Shown here piece by piece: positions 1-8,237 of a stretch of 64,000 nucleotides of DNA. The notes below the pieces were generated by a model. That model saw nothing but the letters and a program-made list of their open reading frames with translations, made no database searches and was not told where the DNA came from. The stretch comes from Sphingobium estronivorans (lineage in GTDB: Bacteria; Pseudomonadota; Alphaproteobacteria; Sphingomonadales; Sphingomonadaceae): contig NZ_LFCT01000001.1 in NCBI RefSeq assembly GCF_008692605.1, positions 62,001 through 126,000 on the forward strand, written 5' to 3'. The first letter of the stretch is position 1; each line of letters opens with the position of its first letter. A program made the position numbers and the translations under genes.

Positions 1-1
1 G

Positions 2-82
2 AGGCATCTGAATGAGGTTTGCCGAGACATCGAAGAAGACGTTTTGCGGACCTGGCCGAGCCGGGCAGGGGGGCAGCTTTGA
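2..82 (+). CDS. parA: ParA-type partition ATPase, C-terminal end only
   Basis: This is an open frame entering from the left edge and ending at a TGA at 80-82; only about 26 residues are visible. They read like the amphipathic last helix of ParA/RepA partition ATPases, with a conserved Trp near the end (VLRTWP). No Walker motif lies inside the window, so the family rests on this short tail and on position: the next features are repeated palindromes and a parB gene, the normal par order. ParA would use ATP to move plasmid copies bound by ParB. The call is inference from context more than from the residues. Confidence 0.5.
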   Translation, partial: RHLNEVCRDIEEDVLRTWPSRAGGQL

Positions 83-88
83 GCAGCA

Positions 89-288
89 GTTGCCACGTGG
101 CAACTGCGGGCAATTGTTCGCCGTCTATGGGGCTGAAATCTGCTAAGAATGATGCGTTGTTGCCACGTGGCAACCGAGCAAGGAAAGCGTTTATAAACAG
201 TATCATGAGCCAAATTCCAGGATCAGTTTTCCCTCAGAAAAGGGGAGCCGAAGGCGAGGCGAATTTCGGTTTGTTGCCACGTGGCAAC
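89..288. promoter_or_regulatory. parS: Three parS-like centromere palindromes
   Basis: Three identical copies of the perfect 16-bp palindrome GTTGCCACGTGGCAAC lie at 89-104, 159-174 and 273-288. The first extends to a 20-bp perfect palindrome (87-106). They fill the gap between the parA tail and parB. The CACGTG core and GTT...AAC ends resemble the chromosomal parS consensus, with one extra base pair in each arm. The likely role is loading of the adjacent ParB as the plasmid centromere and possibly autoregulation of the par genes. An open frame that crosses all three copies is ignored because the repeats explain it. Confidence 0.8.
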
Positions 289-341
289 AGACCAACAAAT
301 CGGGTCTCCAAGATGCCGGAAATTCGAGTAGGAGCGAGCCG

Positions 342-1325
342 ATGACAAAAGGAAATAAGGGCTTCGGCTCGATGTTCACCGAAGGCCTGGATAATGAGGC
401 CGAGCTTGACAATGCGAGCCCCTCGGAAGGGATCATCGCGAGCCGAAGCCAGACCCTGGCGCGGATAGCGAGCGGCAAGACGGTTACCGATCGAACGGAG
501 TGGGTGGACCCGGCTCGTTGCCGTCCCTGGCGGATGCACAATCGCGACCTGGACCATTTGTCCGAAGAGAGCTGTCGCGATCTGATCGACTCCTTTCTCG
601 CGGCGAAGCGGCAGCGCATCCCGGCGATCGTGCGTCGTCTGAAGGACGATCCTGACTACGATTATGAGATCATCGCTGGCGTTCGCCGGTGGTGGACCGT
701 CCAGTGGCTCCGCGAACATCATCATCCAGAATTTGATTATCTCGTCACGATCCAGACCGTCACGGATGAAGAGGCATTCCGGGTTTCGGACGTTGAAAAT
801 CGGTCGCGAAAGGACATTTCAGACTGGGAGCGTGCAAAGGAATATGCGCGAGCGCTGTCGGAGTTTTACGAGAACTCCCAGTCCCAGATGGCGGAGCATC
901 TCAACCTCTCGCGGTCATGGCTGAGCCGCCTGCTGGATGTTGCGAGGCTTCCTGAGGAGATCGTGGCGGCATTTTCGGACACCCACGACATTACCGTTCG
1001 AGTGGCGCGCGATATCAAACCGCTGACCAGCGAACCGAAAACTCTGAAGCGAATGCGAGACGAGGCCGAGCGCATCGAGGCCGAGCGTAGGAATGGTGGT
1101 TCCAGTCTGACCGGACCCGAGGTGGCGAAGCGACTTGTTCGTGCGACCGTTGAGGCAAAGAAGAAGGAGACTGGCGAGCGAGAGATCACGGGCAAAGGCG
1201 GAAAGACGATTCTGCGCTATGCCAGTGCCAGAGGTGGGGGGATCACGATCAAGATCGTGCCCCGGACCGGCGCCACGAAGGCCGAGCTCATGAAAGCGAT
1301 CGAAGAACTGTTGCCGGCGAGCTGA
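342..1325 (+). CDS. parB: ParB-family partition protein
   Basis: A 327-residue ParB/RepB-type DNA-binding protein that should load on the palindromes just upstream and work with ParA in plasmid segregation. The N-terminal half carries the ParB nuclease-like fold: the region around residues 95-125 includes IIAGVRRWW, equivalent to the GERRxRA box, and residues 145-155 include VENRSRKD, equivalent to the ENxxRxDLxxxE box. A helix-turn-helix follows at about residues 165-205 (SQSQMAEHLNLSRSWLSRLL). The length is normal for plasmid ParB. The ATG at 342 follows the third palindrome by 53 bp. No replication initiator is visible, so the replicon type cannot be stated. Confidence 0.88.
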   Translation: MTKGNKGFGSMFTEGLDNEAELDNASPSEGIIASRSQTLARIASGKTVTDRTEWVDPARCRPWRMHNRDLDHLSEESCRDLIDSFLAAKRQRIPAIVRRLKDDPDYDYEIIAGVRRWWTVQWLREHHHPEFDYLVTIQTVTDEEAFRVSDVENRSRKDISDWERAKEYARALSEFYENSQSQMAEHLNLSRSWLSRLLDVARLPEEIVAAFSDTHDITVRVARDIKPLTSEPKTLKRMRDEAERIEAERRNGGSSLTGPEVAKRLVRATVEAKKKETGEREITGKGGKTILRYASARGGGITIKIVPRTGATKAELMKAIEELLPAS

Positions 1326-1371
1326 GCAAAACAAGCGAGACGGCGTTTCAGTACGGAGGGCGTCCCGGTCG

Positions 1372-2322
1372 CTATTCGGCCCGCAGCCGGCGCTGCGCGG
1401 CAGGCGTGGTGGGCAGCGCCGCGAGGAGCTTTCGGGCACCCTGAGGTGTCACAGACAGCAGCTTCGAAACGGAGGATGCCTGGAGCCCTGGATAGGCGAT
1501 CAATAGGCGCCCGAGAAGCGGCAGGCGACTTCGCTGAGTTGCACCTAAATTGGTGAGCTTGGCGACGTCATGCTCAATTGCGGAAAGCTCGCGGAGCCCC
1601 GCCGCGCTGATCTGCCCGATCTCCTTAGCGAGGAACCCGGTCAGCGCGGCAGGGGAAGGGGGCATGAACTTGGGGAGCGGCACCAGTGAGGGGATGATGC
1701 GGCTCGTGAAGCCAGCGCGGTAGAGCATGCGAGGAAGAGCGGTCGCGACGAGCCAGTTGCGATCGCGGCAGCGGGGAGGAAGCTCCAACGAGCGTCCGTC
1801 GATCGCAACAACCTCCGAGGCGCCGACCGGAAGACGCTCGGTCATTTCGGCAAGAGCGAACACGCGCTCGGCGATGGACCGGAGATCGGCGACGGGGAAG
1901 GGTGCATCCGCCGCAGACTTCACCTGACGCCAGAGCGGGCCGAAGTGTGCGAGATCGTCTCCACCATAGCGCTCAGCCTCTGCACGGTCGTCGAGGATGG
2001 TTCGGAGAGCATTGAGGGATGCGCGGCCAACCGGGTCTCTGACATCCTCGTCCCGACTTAGTGCGAGGTGGAAAATGGACGCCACCGATATCGGATCGTT
2101 GAGACCTTCGGAGGCGCGGGGAGGGGCGCTTCGCCCCGCGATCCAATCCTGCAGGTCGCCGACAGCGATCGGCACGCCGGCGAGACCTGCTAACGCCGCG
2201 GCGCCGTGAAGGCGCGATCGCGCAAGGAAAATGTCGGCGCTTGTACTATGATGAAGCCGGCCGTCGAGCCGGCCGAGCAGCAACATTGGGTCATTTGCGC
2301 GGCGGTCGACGATCTCCTGCAT
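1372..2322 (-). CDS. RHE_PE00001/DUF1612-like plasmid protein
   Basis: A 316-residue protein resembling the RHE_PE00001 family (DUF1612 with a C-terminal helix-turn-helix) commonly carried on rhizobial and sphingomonad plasmids; its biochemical role is not known. The N-terminal third resembles the family's DNA-binding-protein-like region, and residues about 255-300 form a probable helix-turn-helix (PGLQASSVSKLLSVTPQGARKLL). It is convergent with parB, 46 bp between the stops. Its 5' end faces the dif-like site at 2396. The start ATG at 2322 has no strong ribosome-binding site, so a slightly different start is possible. Family assignment is from memory of its general pattern and is moderately sure. 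Confidence 0.55.
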   Translation of the reverse strand: MQEIVDRRANDPMLLLGRLDGRLHHSTSADIFLARSRLHGAAALAGLAGVPIAVGDLQDWIAGRSAPPRASEGLNDPISVASIFHLALSRDEDVRDPVGRASLNALRTILDDRAEAERYGGDDLAHFGPLWRQVKSAADAPFPVADLRSIAERVFALAEMTERLPVGASEVVAIDGRSLELPPRCRDRNWLVATALPRMLYRAGFTSRIIPSLVPLPKFMPPSPAALTGFLAKEIGQISAAGLRELSAIEHDVAKLTNLGATQRSRLPLLGRLLIAYPGLQASSVSKLLSVTPQGARKLLAALPTTPAAQRRLRAE

Positions 2323-2395
2323 CGCTCTTACGCTTAGCGCGTGAGGAAACCAAAGTCAGCAGTTGGTTTCGCCTCATGCTATCGTCGAAAAGTTC

Positions 2396-2423
2396 ATATG
2401 CGATAATTGTACTTATCACATAA
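2396..2423. other. dif-like recombination site (11-6-11)
   Basis: Two 11-bp arms, ATATGCGATAA and TTATCACATAA, are inverted around a 6-bp centre (TTGTAC). The arms match at 9 of 11 positions, and the inner ATAA/TTAT ends resemble Xer-type dif/cer sites. In the present sequence it ends 27 bp before the transposon's target duplication. If the transposon is removed, the site lies about 60 bp upstream of the tyrosine recombinase gene now at 17330. The inferred role is plasmid multimer resolution by that recombinase. No biochemical support can be read from sequence alone. Confidence 0.5.
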
Positions 2424-2445
2424 GCGGAATTGACCCCTCCTTATA

Positions 2446-2450
2446 GGGTG
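2446..2450. repeat. Left target-site duplication of the transposon
   Basis: The five bases GGGTG immediately precede the left inverted repeat. The same five bases follow the right inverted repeat at 17292-17296. A 5-bp duplication is the standard signature of Tn5053/Tn402-family insertion and shows the ends have not been rearranged since insertion. Confidence 0.9.
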
Positions 2451-2475
2451 TGTCGTTTCCAGAATACGACCGGAC
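2451..2475 (+). repeat. Left terminal inverted repeat (IRi-like)
   Basis: The repeat begins TGTCGTTTCCAGAATACGAC and continues CGGAC. It matches the Tn5053/Tn402 terminal pattern (TGTCATTTTCAGAAGACGAC) at most positions and pairs with the right end at 17267-17291. The bases from about 2460 onward are repeated inside the element and are the likely TniA-binding motif. Confidence 0.9.
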
Positions 2476-2510
2476 TCTCCGCCTTTCGGCGATTTCCAAG
2501 GTCCGATTGC

Positions 2511-2549
2511 AAGAATACGACCGGATTATCGCAAGAATACCAGCGGACG
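2511..2549 (+). repeat. Inner TniA-binding-type repeats, left end
   Basis: Two further copies of the terminal motif lie at 2511-2525 (AAGAATACGACCGGA, identical over its core to the terminal copy) and 2533-2549 (AAGAATACCAGCGGACG). Multiple spaced transposase sites at each end are typical of the Tn7/Tn5053 group. The first inner copy is about 50 bp in from the terminal copy and the second follows after about 22 bp. Confidence 0.75.
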
Positions 2550-2720
2550 CCTGATGGCCCAAGCGGCAGAAACACGCGGCTTTCCGAAGCTCCAGAGTCC
2601 GAAATGCAGGTCAGCGGAAGCTGAGTGATCGGGGGCTTGGATATAGCCCCCTTCCTCGAAATCGGCCTTCCACAGCGTTGCCGAGATCACGCCAATTGTC
2701 GCTGGTCATCGCGCGCCTAA

Positions 2721-2776
2721 ATTTATATCATACGGAGGCAACCGACCGAATGCCCTCATTATATGATATGTGACAA
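2721..2776. promoter_or_regulatory. res: Probable res site of TniR
   Basis: An AT-rich segment directly upstream of tniR contains inverted TATATCATA (about 2724-2732) and TATGATATG (about 2762-2770), separated by roughly 30 bp. This is the expected place and symmetry for a serine-resolvase res subsite, and it probably overlaps the tniR promoter. The exact subsites cannot be fixed by eye. Confidence 0.5.
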
Positions 2777-3667
2777 ATGACCCTGATCGGCTATGCCCGC
2801 GTTTCGACCGACGAACAGGACACGGCGGCCCAGCAGGATGCTCTTCGCGCGCAGGGCTGCAGCGTAATCTTCGAGGACAAAGCCAGCGGGGCGAGCAAGG
2901 AGCGTCCAAGCCTCGCCAGAGCCCTGGATCGCGTGGGGAAGGGGGACACGCTGCTGGTGGTCCGCATCGACCGCCTAGCGCGGTCGCTGGCGCACCTGCT
3001 TGAAATCGTCGAGACGCTGCGGGCCAAGGGCGCGTACTTCCGCTCGATCAATGATCCGATCGACACGTCGAGCGCTCAGGGCATGCTGATGACGCAGATG
3101 CTGGGCGCCTTTGCCGAGTTCGAGCGTGCGCTGATCCGGGAAAGAACGCGGGCCGGATTGAAAGCGGCGGTTGCGCGTGGCGCACAGCCTGGCAATCCTC
3201 GGATGCGCGCCAGAGACCCCGTCGCGATCGACGACATTCGCTACAGCCTGAAGCAGCGCCATCTCAATGAGCTGCTCGACGGGCGCCACCGGTGGCTGCC
3301 GACAGTCGAGCGCTTGCGCCCCCATCTGCCCTGGGCGTTGGTGCTACGGCAGGTAAGGGCGATCTCGCCGCCAGTCCGCTCGTTCAGCGAGCGCACGCTG
3401 GTCAAGGCGTGCCGCACCATGGTGCAGGCCGGATACGCGGATCCGGCGATCCTGGAAGCCGCGCCTCGGCTTCCGCCCGATACACGGGTTGCGAGGCTGG
3501 TGGCCGATCGCCTCAACAGTCATCCAAATGCGTCGCTGCGGGAGATTGCCGCGTGGCTGTCGCGTGATTTGCGCGAGCCGACGCCCAGAGGGGGGCTGAC
3601 GTGGTCGCCAGAGGGGGTGAGAAGGGTAATCGGGCAGGCCCAAGCACTACGATTGATCGACGGCTGA
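2777..3667 (+). CDS. tniR: TniR-type serine resolvase
   Basis: A 296-residue serine recombinase that would resolve transposition cointegrates. The N-terminal catalytic domain is intact: nucleophile Ser10 in YARVSTDEQ, then RIDRLARS (Asp65, Arg66, Arg69) and an E helix around residues 105-135. The family's resolvases are normally near 200 residues; here about 160 extra residues follow the expected HTH position and include another likely HTH near the C-terminus (WSPEGVRRVIGQAQAL). The gene lies just inside the left inverted repeat, far from tniQ, unlike Tn5053. The ATG at 2777 starts exactly at the conserved MTLIGYARVS. Confidence 0.85.
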   Translation: MTLIGYARVSTDEQDTAAQQDALRAQGCSVIFEDKASGASKERPSLARALDRVGKGDTLLVVRIDRLARSLAHLLEIVETLRAKGAYFRSINDPIDTSSAQGMLMTQMLGAFAEFERALIRERTRAGLKAAVARGAQPGNPRMRARDPVAIDDIRYSLKQRHLNELLDGRHRWLPTVERLRPHLPWALVLRQVRAISPPVRSFSERTLVKACRTMVQAGYADPAILEAAPRLPPDTRVARLVADRLNSHPNASLREIAAWLSRDLREPTPRGGLTWSPEGVRRVIGQAQALRLIDG

Positions 3668-3702
3668 TTGGCTTTTCAGCATGCCAAAGCGGTCAAAGTG
3701 TT

Positions 3703-3722
3703 GGGTTACACAATTGTATCCC
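3703..3722. promoter_or_regulatory. Candidate operator of the cargo response regulator
   Basis: An imperfect 20-bp palindrome, GGGTTACACAATTGTATCCC, lies about 85 bp before the response-regulator start, in a 138-bp non-coding leader. Its GGGwTACA half-sites match at 7 of 10 positions around an AATT centre. This fits a binding site for the OmpR-type regulator encoded immediately downstream, giving metal-dependent autoregulation of the efflux operon. The assignment is inference from place and symmetry. Confidence 0.45.
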
Positions 3723-3805
3723 CCATTGCCCGCGTAACAAAGCTATCGAACGCGAATTCGACGACCGCCAAACCGCGCGTCCAGTCAGCGGGGACTATTC
3801 AGGGC

Positions 3806-4480
3806 ATGCGCATCCTTCTTGCCGAAGACGATGTAGACACGATTGAGTTCATCGAGACTTGTCTCGTTGATCTGGACCATGTCGTGTCATCCGCCGGCTG
3901 TGGCGAACAGGCCCTGCTCCTCGCGTGCTCGTCGCCATGGGACGTGATCATTCTCGATCGCATGCTTCCAGAACTCGATGGACTGACCCTGCTCAGGACA
4001 TTGCGCGGCCGCGGCGTTATGACCCCGGTGCTGATGCTTACCGCGCTCGGGCGGATCGAGGACCGGGTCGACGGGCTTGACGCAGGCGCCGACGACTATC
4101 TGGTCAAGCCGTTTGCGCCTGCTGAACTTGTCTCTCGAGTGCAGGCGCTCGGCCGCAGGTATGCCCAGGGCGGGATCGCCACGAAACTACGGGCAGGGCC
4201 GCTGGAAATCGACCTCATCGCCCGCGAGGTGCGGCGGGGCGGCAGGGTTGTCACGCTCCAGCCCCGGGAATTCCGGCTGCTGGAAGTGCTGATGCGGCAG
4301 GCCGGCGAGTACGTGACCCGGACTATGCTGCTGGAGCAGGTCTGGGATTTTCATTTCGATCCGCAGACCAAGATTGTCGAGACCCACATGAGCCGGTTGC
4401 GGGCGAAGCTCAACGAGGGCGGCCTTCCCGATCTCATCGAAACTGCGCGCGGCGCGGGCTACCGGGTTCGCACAACATGA
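3806..4480 (+). CDS. OmpR-family metal-response regulator
   Basis: A 224-residue two-component response regulator of the CusR/CopR/CzcR type. The receiver domain has the acidic pair Asp8-Asp9, the phosphoacceptor Asp51 (VIILDRMLPELDG) and the conserved Lys in YLVKPF; the winged-helix output domain occupies about residues 125-224 (REFRLLEVL, ETHMSRLRAKL, ARGAGYR). The open frame extends upstream, but the family N-terminus MRILLAEDD starts at 3806, so that ATG is chosen. The stop overlaps the sensor-kinase start by 4 bp. It probably activates the downstream efflux genes through the palindrome at 3703. Confidence 0.9.
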   Translation: MRILLAEDDVDTIEFIETCLVDLDHVVSSAGCGEQALLLACSSPWDVIILDRMLPELDGLTLLRTLRGRGVMTPVLMLTALGRIEDRVDGLDAGADDYLVKPFAPAELVSRVQALGRRYAQGGIATKLRAGPLEIDLIAREVRRGGRVVTLQPREFRLLEVLMRQAGEYVTRTMLLEQVWDFHFDPQTKIVETHMSRLRAKLNEGGLPDLIETARGAGYRVRTT

Positions 4481-5826
4481 ACTTGGGCCGCGGCAGCGCC
4501 GCCAACCGGATCGCGCTCTGGGGCTGGCTGGCTTATGCAGCGGCGACGCTGCTGCTGGGCGTAGGCGTCTACGTTGCGACCCATCTGGCCTTCTCACGCC
4601 AGATCGACGCCCGCATTGAGCAGGCGACGAACGCGCTTTTGGTCGAATACCACGATGACGGAATCAGAGGAGTGCAGTCGGCGCTCGACCAACAGGGGGT
4701 GAACCGCCCGATCGGGCTTGGAACTGCCTTGTTCGACGTCAATAGGATAAGGATTGCTGGCAATCTGGCCATTCCGTCCGCACCAGCGGGTTGGCACACA
4801 ATCGGTTTCGATGATCCGGGCGAAGGGCGCGAGCAGGCCCGCGTGCAAGTGACTGAGCTGCCGGGCGGCTACCGCCTGGTTGTTGCCGCAGATCTCGAAT
4901 CGCTCGAGGCGATGGACCACACGATCCTGGCGATGTTCGGCAGCGCTGTGCTTGCCCTGTTATTGCTGGGTCTGGGCGGCGCCCTGTTGCTGGCGCGCTA
5001 TCTGCGGAAACGGCTTGAGAGCATCGAGGCGACCGCCAGCGCAATCATCGGCGGCGATCTGGAGCAACGTGCCGACGTTGGCGCTGCGGGTGACGAGTTC
5101 GACCGCGTGGCGCAATCGCTCAACGCGATGCTCGACCGGATCGCCAGCCTGATCGCCAACCTCCGGCAAGTTTCGGCCGATCTGGCGCATGACCTGCGCA
5201 CGCCGCTTTCGCACCTGCGCAACCATCTCGAACGCATGCGCGGGAGCCAGGCACAGGCCGCCACCAGTGCGTCCATTGACGAAGCCGTGGCGCAGGCAGA
5301 CAATGTGCTTGCCCTGTTCAACGCGATCCTGCGCATTTCCGAAGTCGAGGAAGGCAGCCTGCGCCGCGCTTTCACGGCAGTCGATCTGTCGGCACTCGTC
5401 TCGGAACTGGGCGAAACGCTTGAACTTCTGGCTGAGGATGAGCAGCGAATCCTTCACGTCGCCGTGGGCTCCGGCATCAGGGTCCACGGCGATCGCGAAT
5501 TGATCGCCCAAGCGCTCACCAACCTCGTCGAGAACGCCTTGCGGCATACGCCGCCGGGATCGGTGATTGGCCTTCAGGTCCGCTGCGACGATCGCGGCGC
5601 GCTGGTGACCGTCAGCGACAACGGCCCGGGCATTCCAGAGGCCGACCGCGAGCGCGTGCAGCAACGCTTCGTTCGGCTACAATCCGCCCGCTTCGCTCCC
5701 GGCCACGGGCTGGGTTTGAGCCTGGTGCGGGCCGTAGCACAGGCGCACGGCGCAACCTTCGCGCTCGGCGATGCAAGGCCAGGCCTTCGCGCCGAAATCC
5801 GCTTTTCCCGAAGGACTGCCGCGTGA
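4477..5826 (+). CDS. Sensor histidine kinase of the efflux operon
   Basis: A 449-residue membrane kinase. Transmembrane segments lie at about residues 15-35 and 152-175 and bracket a periplasmic sensing region of roughly 115 residues. A HAMP segment follows, then the dimerisation helix with phosphoacceptor His238 (ADLAHDLRTPLSHL), and an HATPase domain with the N box (LVENALRHT), DNGPGIP and GHGLGLSL. It overlaps the regulator by ATGA and the next gene by 4 bp, so all are translated together. The periplasmic part has no obvious His/Met cluster that would name the metal. Confidence 0.9.
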   Translation: MNLGRGSAANRIALWGWLAYAAATLLLGVGVYVATHLAFSRQIDARIEQATNALLVEYHDDGIRGVQSALDQQGVNRPIGLGTALFDVNRIRIAGNLAIPSAPAGWHTIGFDDPGEGREQARVQVTELPGGYRLVVAADLESLEAMDHTILAMFGSAVLALLLLGLGGALLLARYLRKRLESIEATASAIIGGDLEQRADVGAAGDEFDRVAQSLNAMLDRIASLIANLRQVSADLAHDLRTPLSHLRNHLERMRGSQAQAATSASIDEAVAQADNVLALFNAILRISEVEEGSLRRAFTAVDLSALVSELGETLELLAEDEQRILHVAVGSGIRVHGDRELIAQALTNLVENALRHTPPGSVIGLQVRCDDRGALVTVSDNGPGIPEADRERVQQRFVRLQSARFAPGHGLGLSLVRAVAQAHGATFALGDARPGLRAEIRFSRRTAA

Positions 5827-7247
5827 TCGCGCAAACCCGCAAACAGTCAGCGATCTTCAAGCGCCGCGGCCAGTGGGGCCAGGGTGCCTGTGTAGCCGCA
5901 GCCGTGCTCGCACTCGCTGGCTGTACGCACTATACGCCTGAGCCCGTCAGCATCGCGACCACCGCAGCACGGTTTTCTGCGCGGACCGTCGATCTCGACA
6001 GCGCCGCTGCCGCCTGTCGGATGGCGGCGCCGCGCGCGCCGTGCGATGCGGGCAATCCCGACAAGCTGGTGCTGTTCGAAGTGCTGCTCGCCAACAATCC
6101 TTCCGTCGCGGCTGCTCGAGCCAGGGTGGCGAGCGCCGAAGCGGCAGCGCGTGCCGCCCATGCACCAACGGGGCCAACCATGACCTTGAGCAGCGAATAT
6201 GCCGGCGCGGATTCGCCGCCGTGGTTGCTGGGCATCGGCGCGGACATTCCGCTCGACACGGGCGGACGCCGGGCTGCGCGCATCGGCACGGCCGAGCTTG
6301 GCGTGACCGCGGCGCGCTACGATCTTGCTGAAGCGGTCTGGACTGCGCGGATGGCGCTCGTCCGCGCACTGGCCGAGCAACTGGTATCCGTGCGGCAGGG
6401 GATTGTCGCCGATCGCCTCCAGGCCTTGCAGGAGCGGCGTTTTGCGGTGCTGCAACGACGGGTCGCGCAGGGTGAGGCTTCGCGCGCCGAACTGGAGCAC
6501 ACACGGGCTGACCTCGCCGATGCCCGCGCCCGCGTTGCTGCGGCCCGGGCCCGGGGAGAAGCCGCCCTCGTCCAGATTGCCGCTGCGCTGGGCGTGCCGC
6601 CCGAACAGGTGCAGCCACTGGCTCGCAGTTGGCCGGAGTTTGCATCGCCGACGTCAGCCAACACGCCATCGGCTGCGGATCGTGCCGCGGCTTTGCTTGG
6701 ACGCCCCGACTTGCTCAAGGCGATGGTGCTCTACGATCAGGCCGAGTTCGATCTGCGCGGCGAAGTCGCGAAGCAGTATCCGGCGCTGAGCGTCGGGCCG
6801 GGGTTCAGCTGGGACCACGGGCTGGTCAAGATTCCCTTCAACCTTGGGCTGGCGCTGCCGCCGTTCGATCTCAACCTGCGGGCAATCGCGGCAGCTGAGG
6901 CGCGCCGCAGCCAGGCAGGCGTTGACGTGGAGGCGCTTTATGCCTCGGCCGTAGCCGGGATCGATCAGGCAATGGCCGAAGCGGCGGCGGCAAGGCGTTC
7001 GATTAATCAGACGCGCGAACTCGACCTGCCGATCGCCGTTCGGCTCGCCGCACAGGCCGACCGCGAACTGGCGGCAGGGGCCATCGACCGGAACGATTGG
7101 GCTGCGGCGCAAGCCGGGCTCGAAGTGGCGCGCCTTGCCGAGCTTGACGCGCTGGCGCGGGTCCTCGCCGCTGATGCGGCGCTGGAAGAGGCCCTGCGGC
7201 GTCCGCTGTCGGGGCCGGAAACATTGCTGGAAGGAACAGGATCGTGA
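5823..7247 (+). CDS. Outer-membrane efflux lipoprotein (CusC/CzcC type)
   Basis: A 474-residue TolC-family outer-membrane factor, the exit duct of the RND pump. The N-terminus has a lipoprotein signal ending LALAGC, with Cys34 as the likely lipidated residue. Two long Ala/Arg/Glu-rich helical repeats (about residues 80-260 and 290-460) match the OEP domain duplication. The GTG at 5823 overlaps the kinase stop; no better ATG precedes the signal peptide. It is followed with a 4-bp overlap by the membrane-fusion gene. Confidence 0.85.
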   Translation: MIAQTRKQSAIFKRRGQWGQGACVAAAVLALAGCTHYTPEPVSIATTAARFSARTVDLDSAAAACRMAAPRAPCDAGNPDKLVLFEVLLANNPSVAAARARVASAEAAARAAHAPTGPTMTLSSEYAGADSPPWLLGIGADIPLDTGGRRAARIGTAELGVTAARYDLAEAVWTARMALVRALAEQLVSVRQGIVADRLQALQERRFAVLQRRVAQGEASRAELEHTRADLADARARVAAARARGEAALVQIAAALGVPPEQVQPLARSWPEFASPTSANTPSAADRAAALLGRPDLLKAMVLYDQAEFDLRGEVAKQYPALSVGPGFSWDHGLVKIPFNLGLALPPFDLNLRAIAAAEARRSQAGVDVEALYASAVAGIDQAMAEAAAARRSINQTRELDLPIAVRLAAQADRELAAGAIDRNDWAAAQAGLEVARLAELDALARVLAADAALEEALRRPLSGPETLLEGTGS

Positions 7248-8233
7248 GCGGGGGCAAGGGAGCGGCGCTGGTCGCCTTGGGCGCAGCGGCGGGCGCTTCG
7301 CTGCTGGCGCTTGCGCTCTATCTGGTGGGTGAGCTTGGCGAAAAGGAAGGCGACGCCGATGGCGACAGGCCGGTAGCTGCCGCCAGTCCCGACCCGGTTC
7401 GCAATGCGGCGCTGCGCCAGCGCCTCGGCATAGTCGAAGCGCCGCTCTCTGCCTGGTCCGGGGCGCAGCAGGCCAGTGGCTATGCGAGGGGTCTCGACGC
7501 CGGACCGCTTGCCGCCATCATTGCTGAAATCGACAGCGCGCAGGCCACGGCCGCCGCTTCGCAAGCCCAAGCGGCCCGGCTCGACGCGCTTTATCGCAAT
7601 GACATCAGCGCCTCGCGCCGGTCGGTCGAAGCGGCGCGAGCGCAGGCGAGTGCGGACATTGCCCGGCTTCGCCTTGCCCGACAGCGGATCGCCCTCGAAT
7701 ATGGGCCGGGACTTGCCACGCTAGGGGACACCGGCGTTCACCAGCTCGTTTCGCGTATCGCCGCGGGCGAAGCTGCACTGGTCCGGATCGATATTCCGGG
7801 CGTGCTGCTGACTGGCGGCTCGATCGTGCAAATAACAGCGGGAGAGGGTCAGACGAGCGCCCGCGTGCTCGGCGCGGCCGCTGCATCGGACAGCAAGCTG
7901 CAATCCGCCGGCGTGCTGGTGGTCCTGACGGGGCCGGTGGTGCGGCAGGTTCTCACCGGGCGGGTTCTGGCCGCGCAGGCCGCCGCCTCGGGCACTGTTT
8001 CCGGTGTGCTCGTGCCGCGCGACGCGATCGTGCGCTATCAGGGGCAGATGTGGGTCTATCGCCGCGAGGGCGGCAAGTTCGAGCGCGAAGCCCTGGTCGA
8101 ACCGATCCCCGTCAGCGAAGGCTGGCTGGTGCGCGGCGGCCTGACGCCAGGGACGGTGGTCGTCGTGCATGGCGGTGCCAGTCTGTTGGCGCTCGAGACG
8201 CGCCCGGCGCAGTCTGCTGGCGAGGACGACTAG
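7244..8233 (+). CDS. Periplasmic membrane-fusion protein of the RND pump
   Basis: A 329-residue HlyD/CusB-type adaptor linking the inner-membrane transporter to the outer-membrane factor. A hydrophobic anchor occupies about residues 8-27, then a short helical hairpin (about 100-150) and a beta-barrel/MPD region (VPRDAIVRYQGQMWVYRREGGKFERE). It is shorter than CusB or CzcB and has no N-terminal heavy-metal-binding motif or Met/His cluster, so the substrate is not obvious. The GTG at 7244 overlaps the preceding stop; translation looks coupled. Confidence 0.8.
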   Translation: MSGGKGAALVALGAAAGASLLALALYLVGELGEKEGDADGDRPVAAASPDPVRNAALRQRLGIVEAPLSAWSGAQQASGYARGLDAGPLAAIIAEIDSAQATAAASQAQAARLDALYRNDISASRRSVEAARAQASADIARLRLARQRIALEYGPGLATLGDTGVHQLVSRIAAGEAALVRIDIPGVLLTGGSIVQITAGEGQTSARVLGAAAASDSKLQSAGVLVVLTGPVVRQVLTGRVLAAQAAASGTVSGVLVPRDAIVRYQGQMWVYRREGGKFEREALVEPIPVSEGWLVRGGLTPGTVVVVHGGASLLALETRPAQSAGEDD

Positions 8234-8237
8234 GCCC

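Noticed and set aside
19-345. A 108-codon frame before parB
   Set aside because: It crosses all three palindromes and repeats LLPRGN because of them; it has no other sign of coding.
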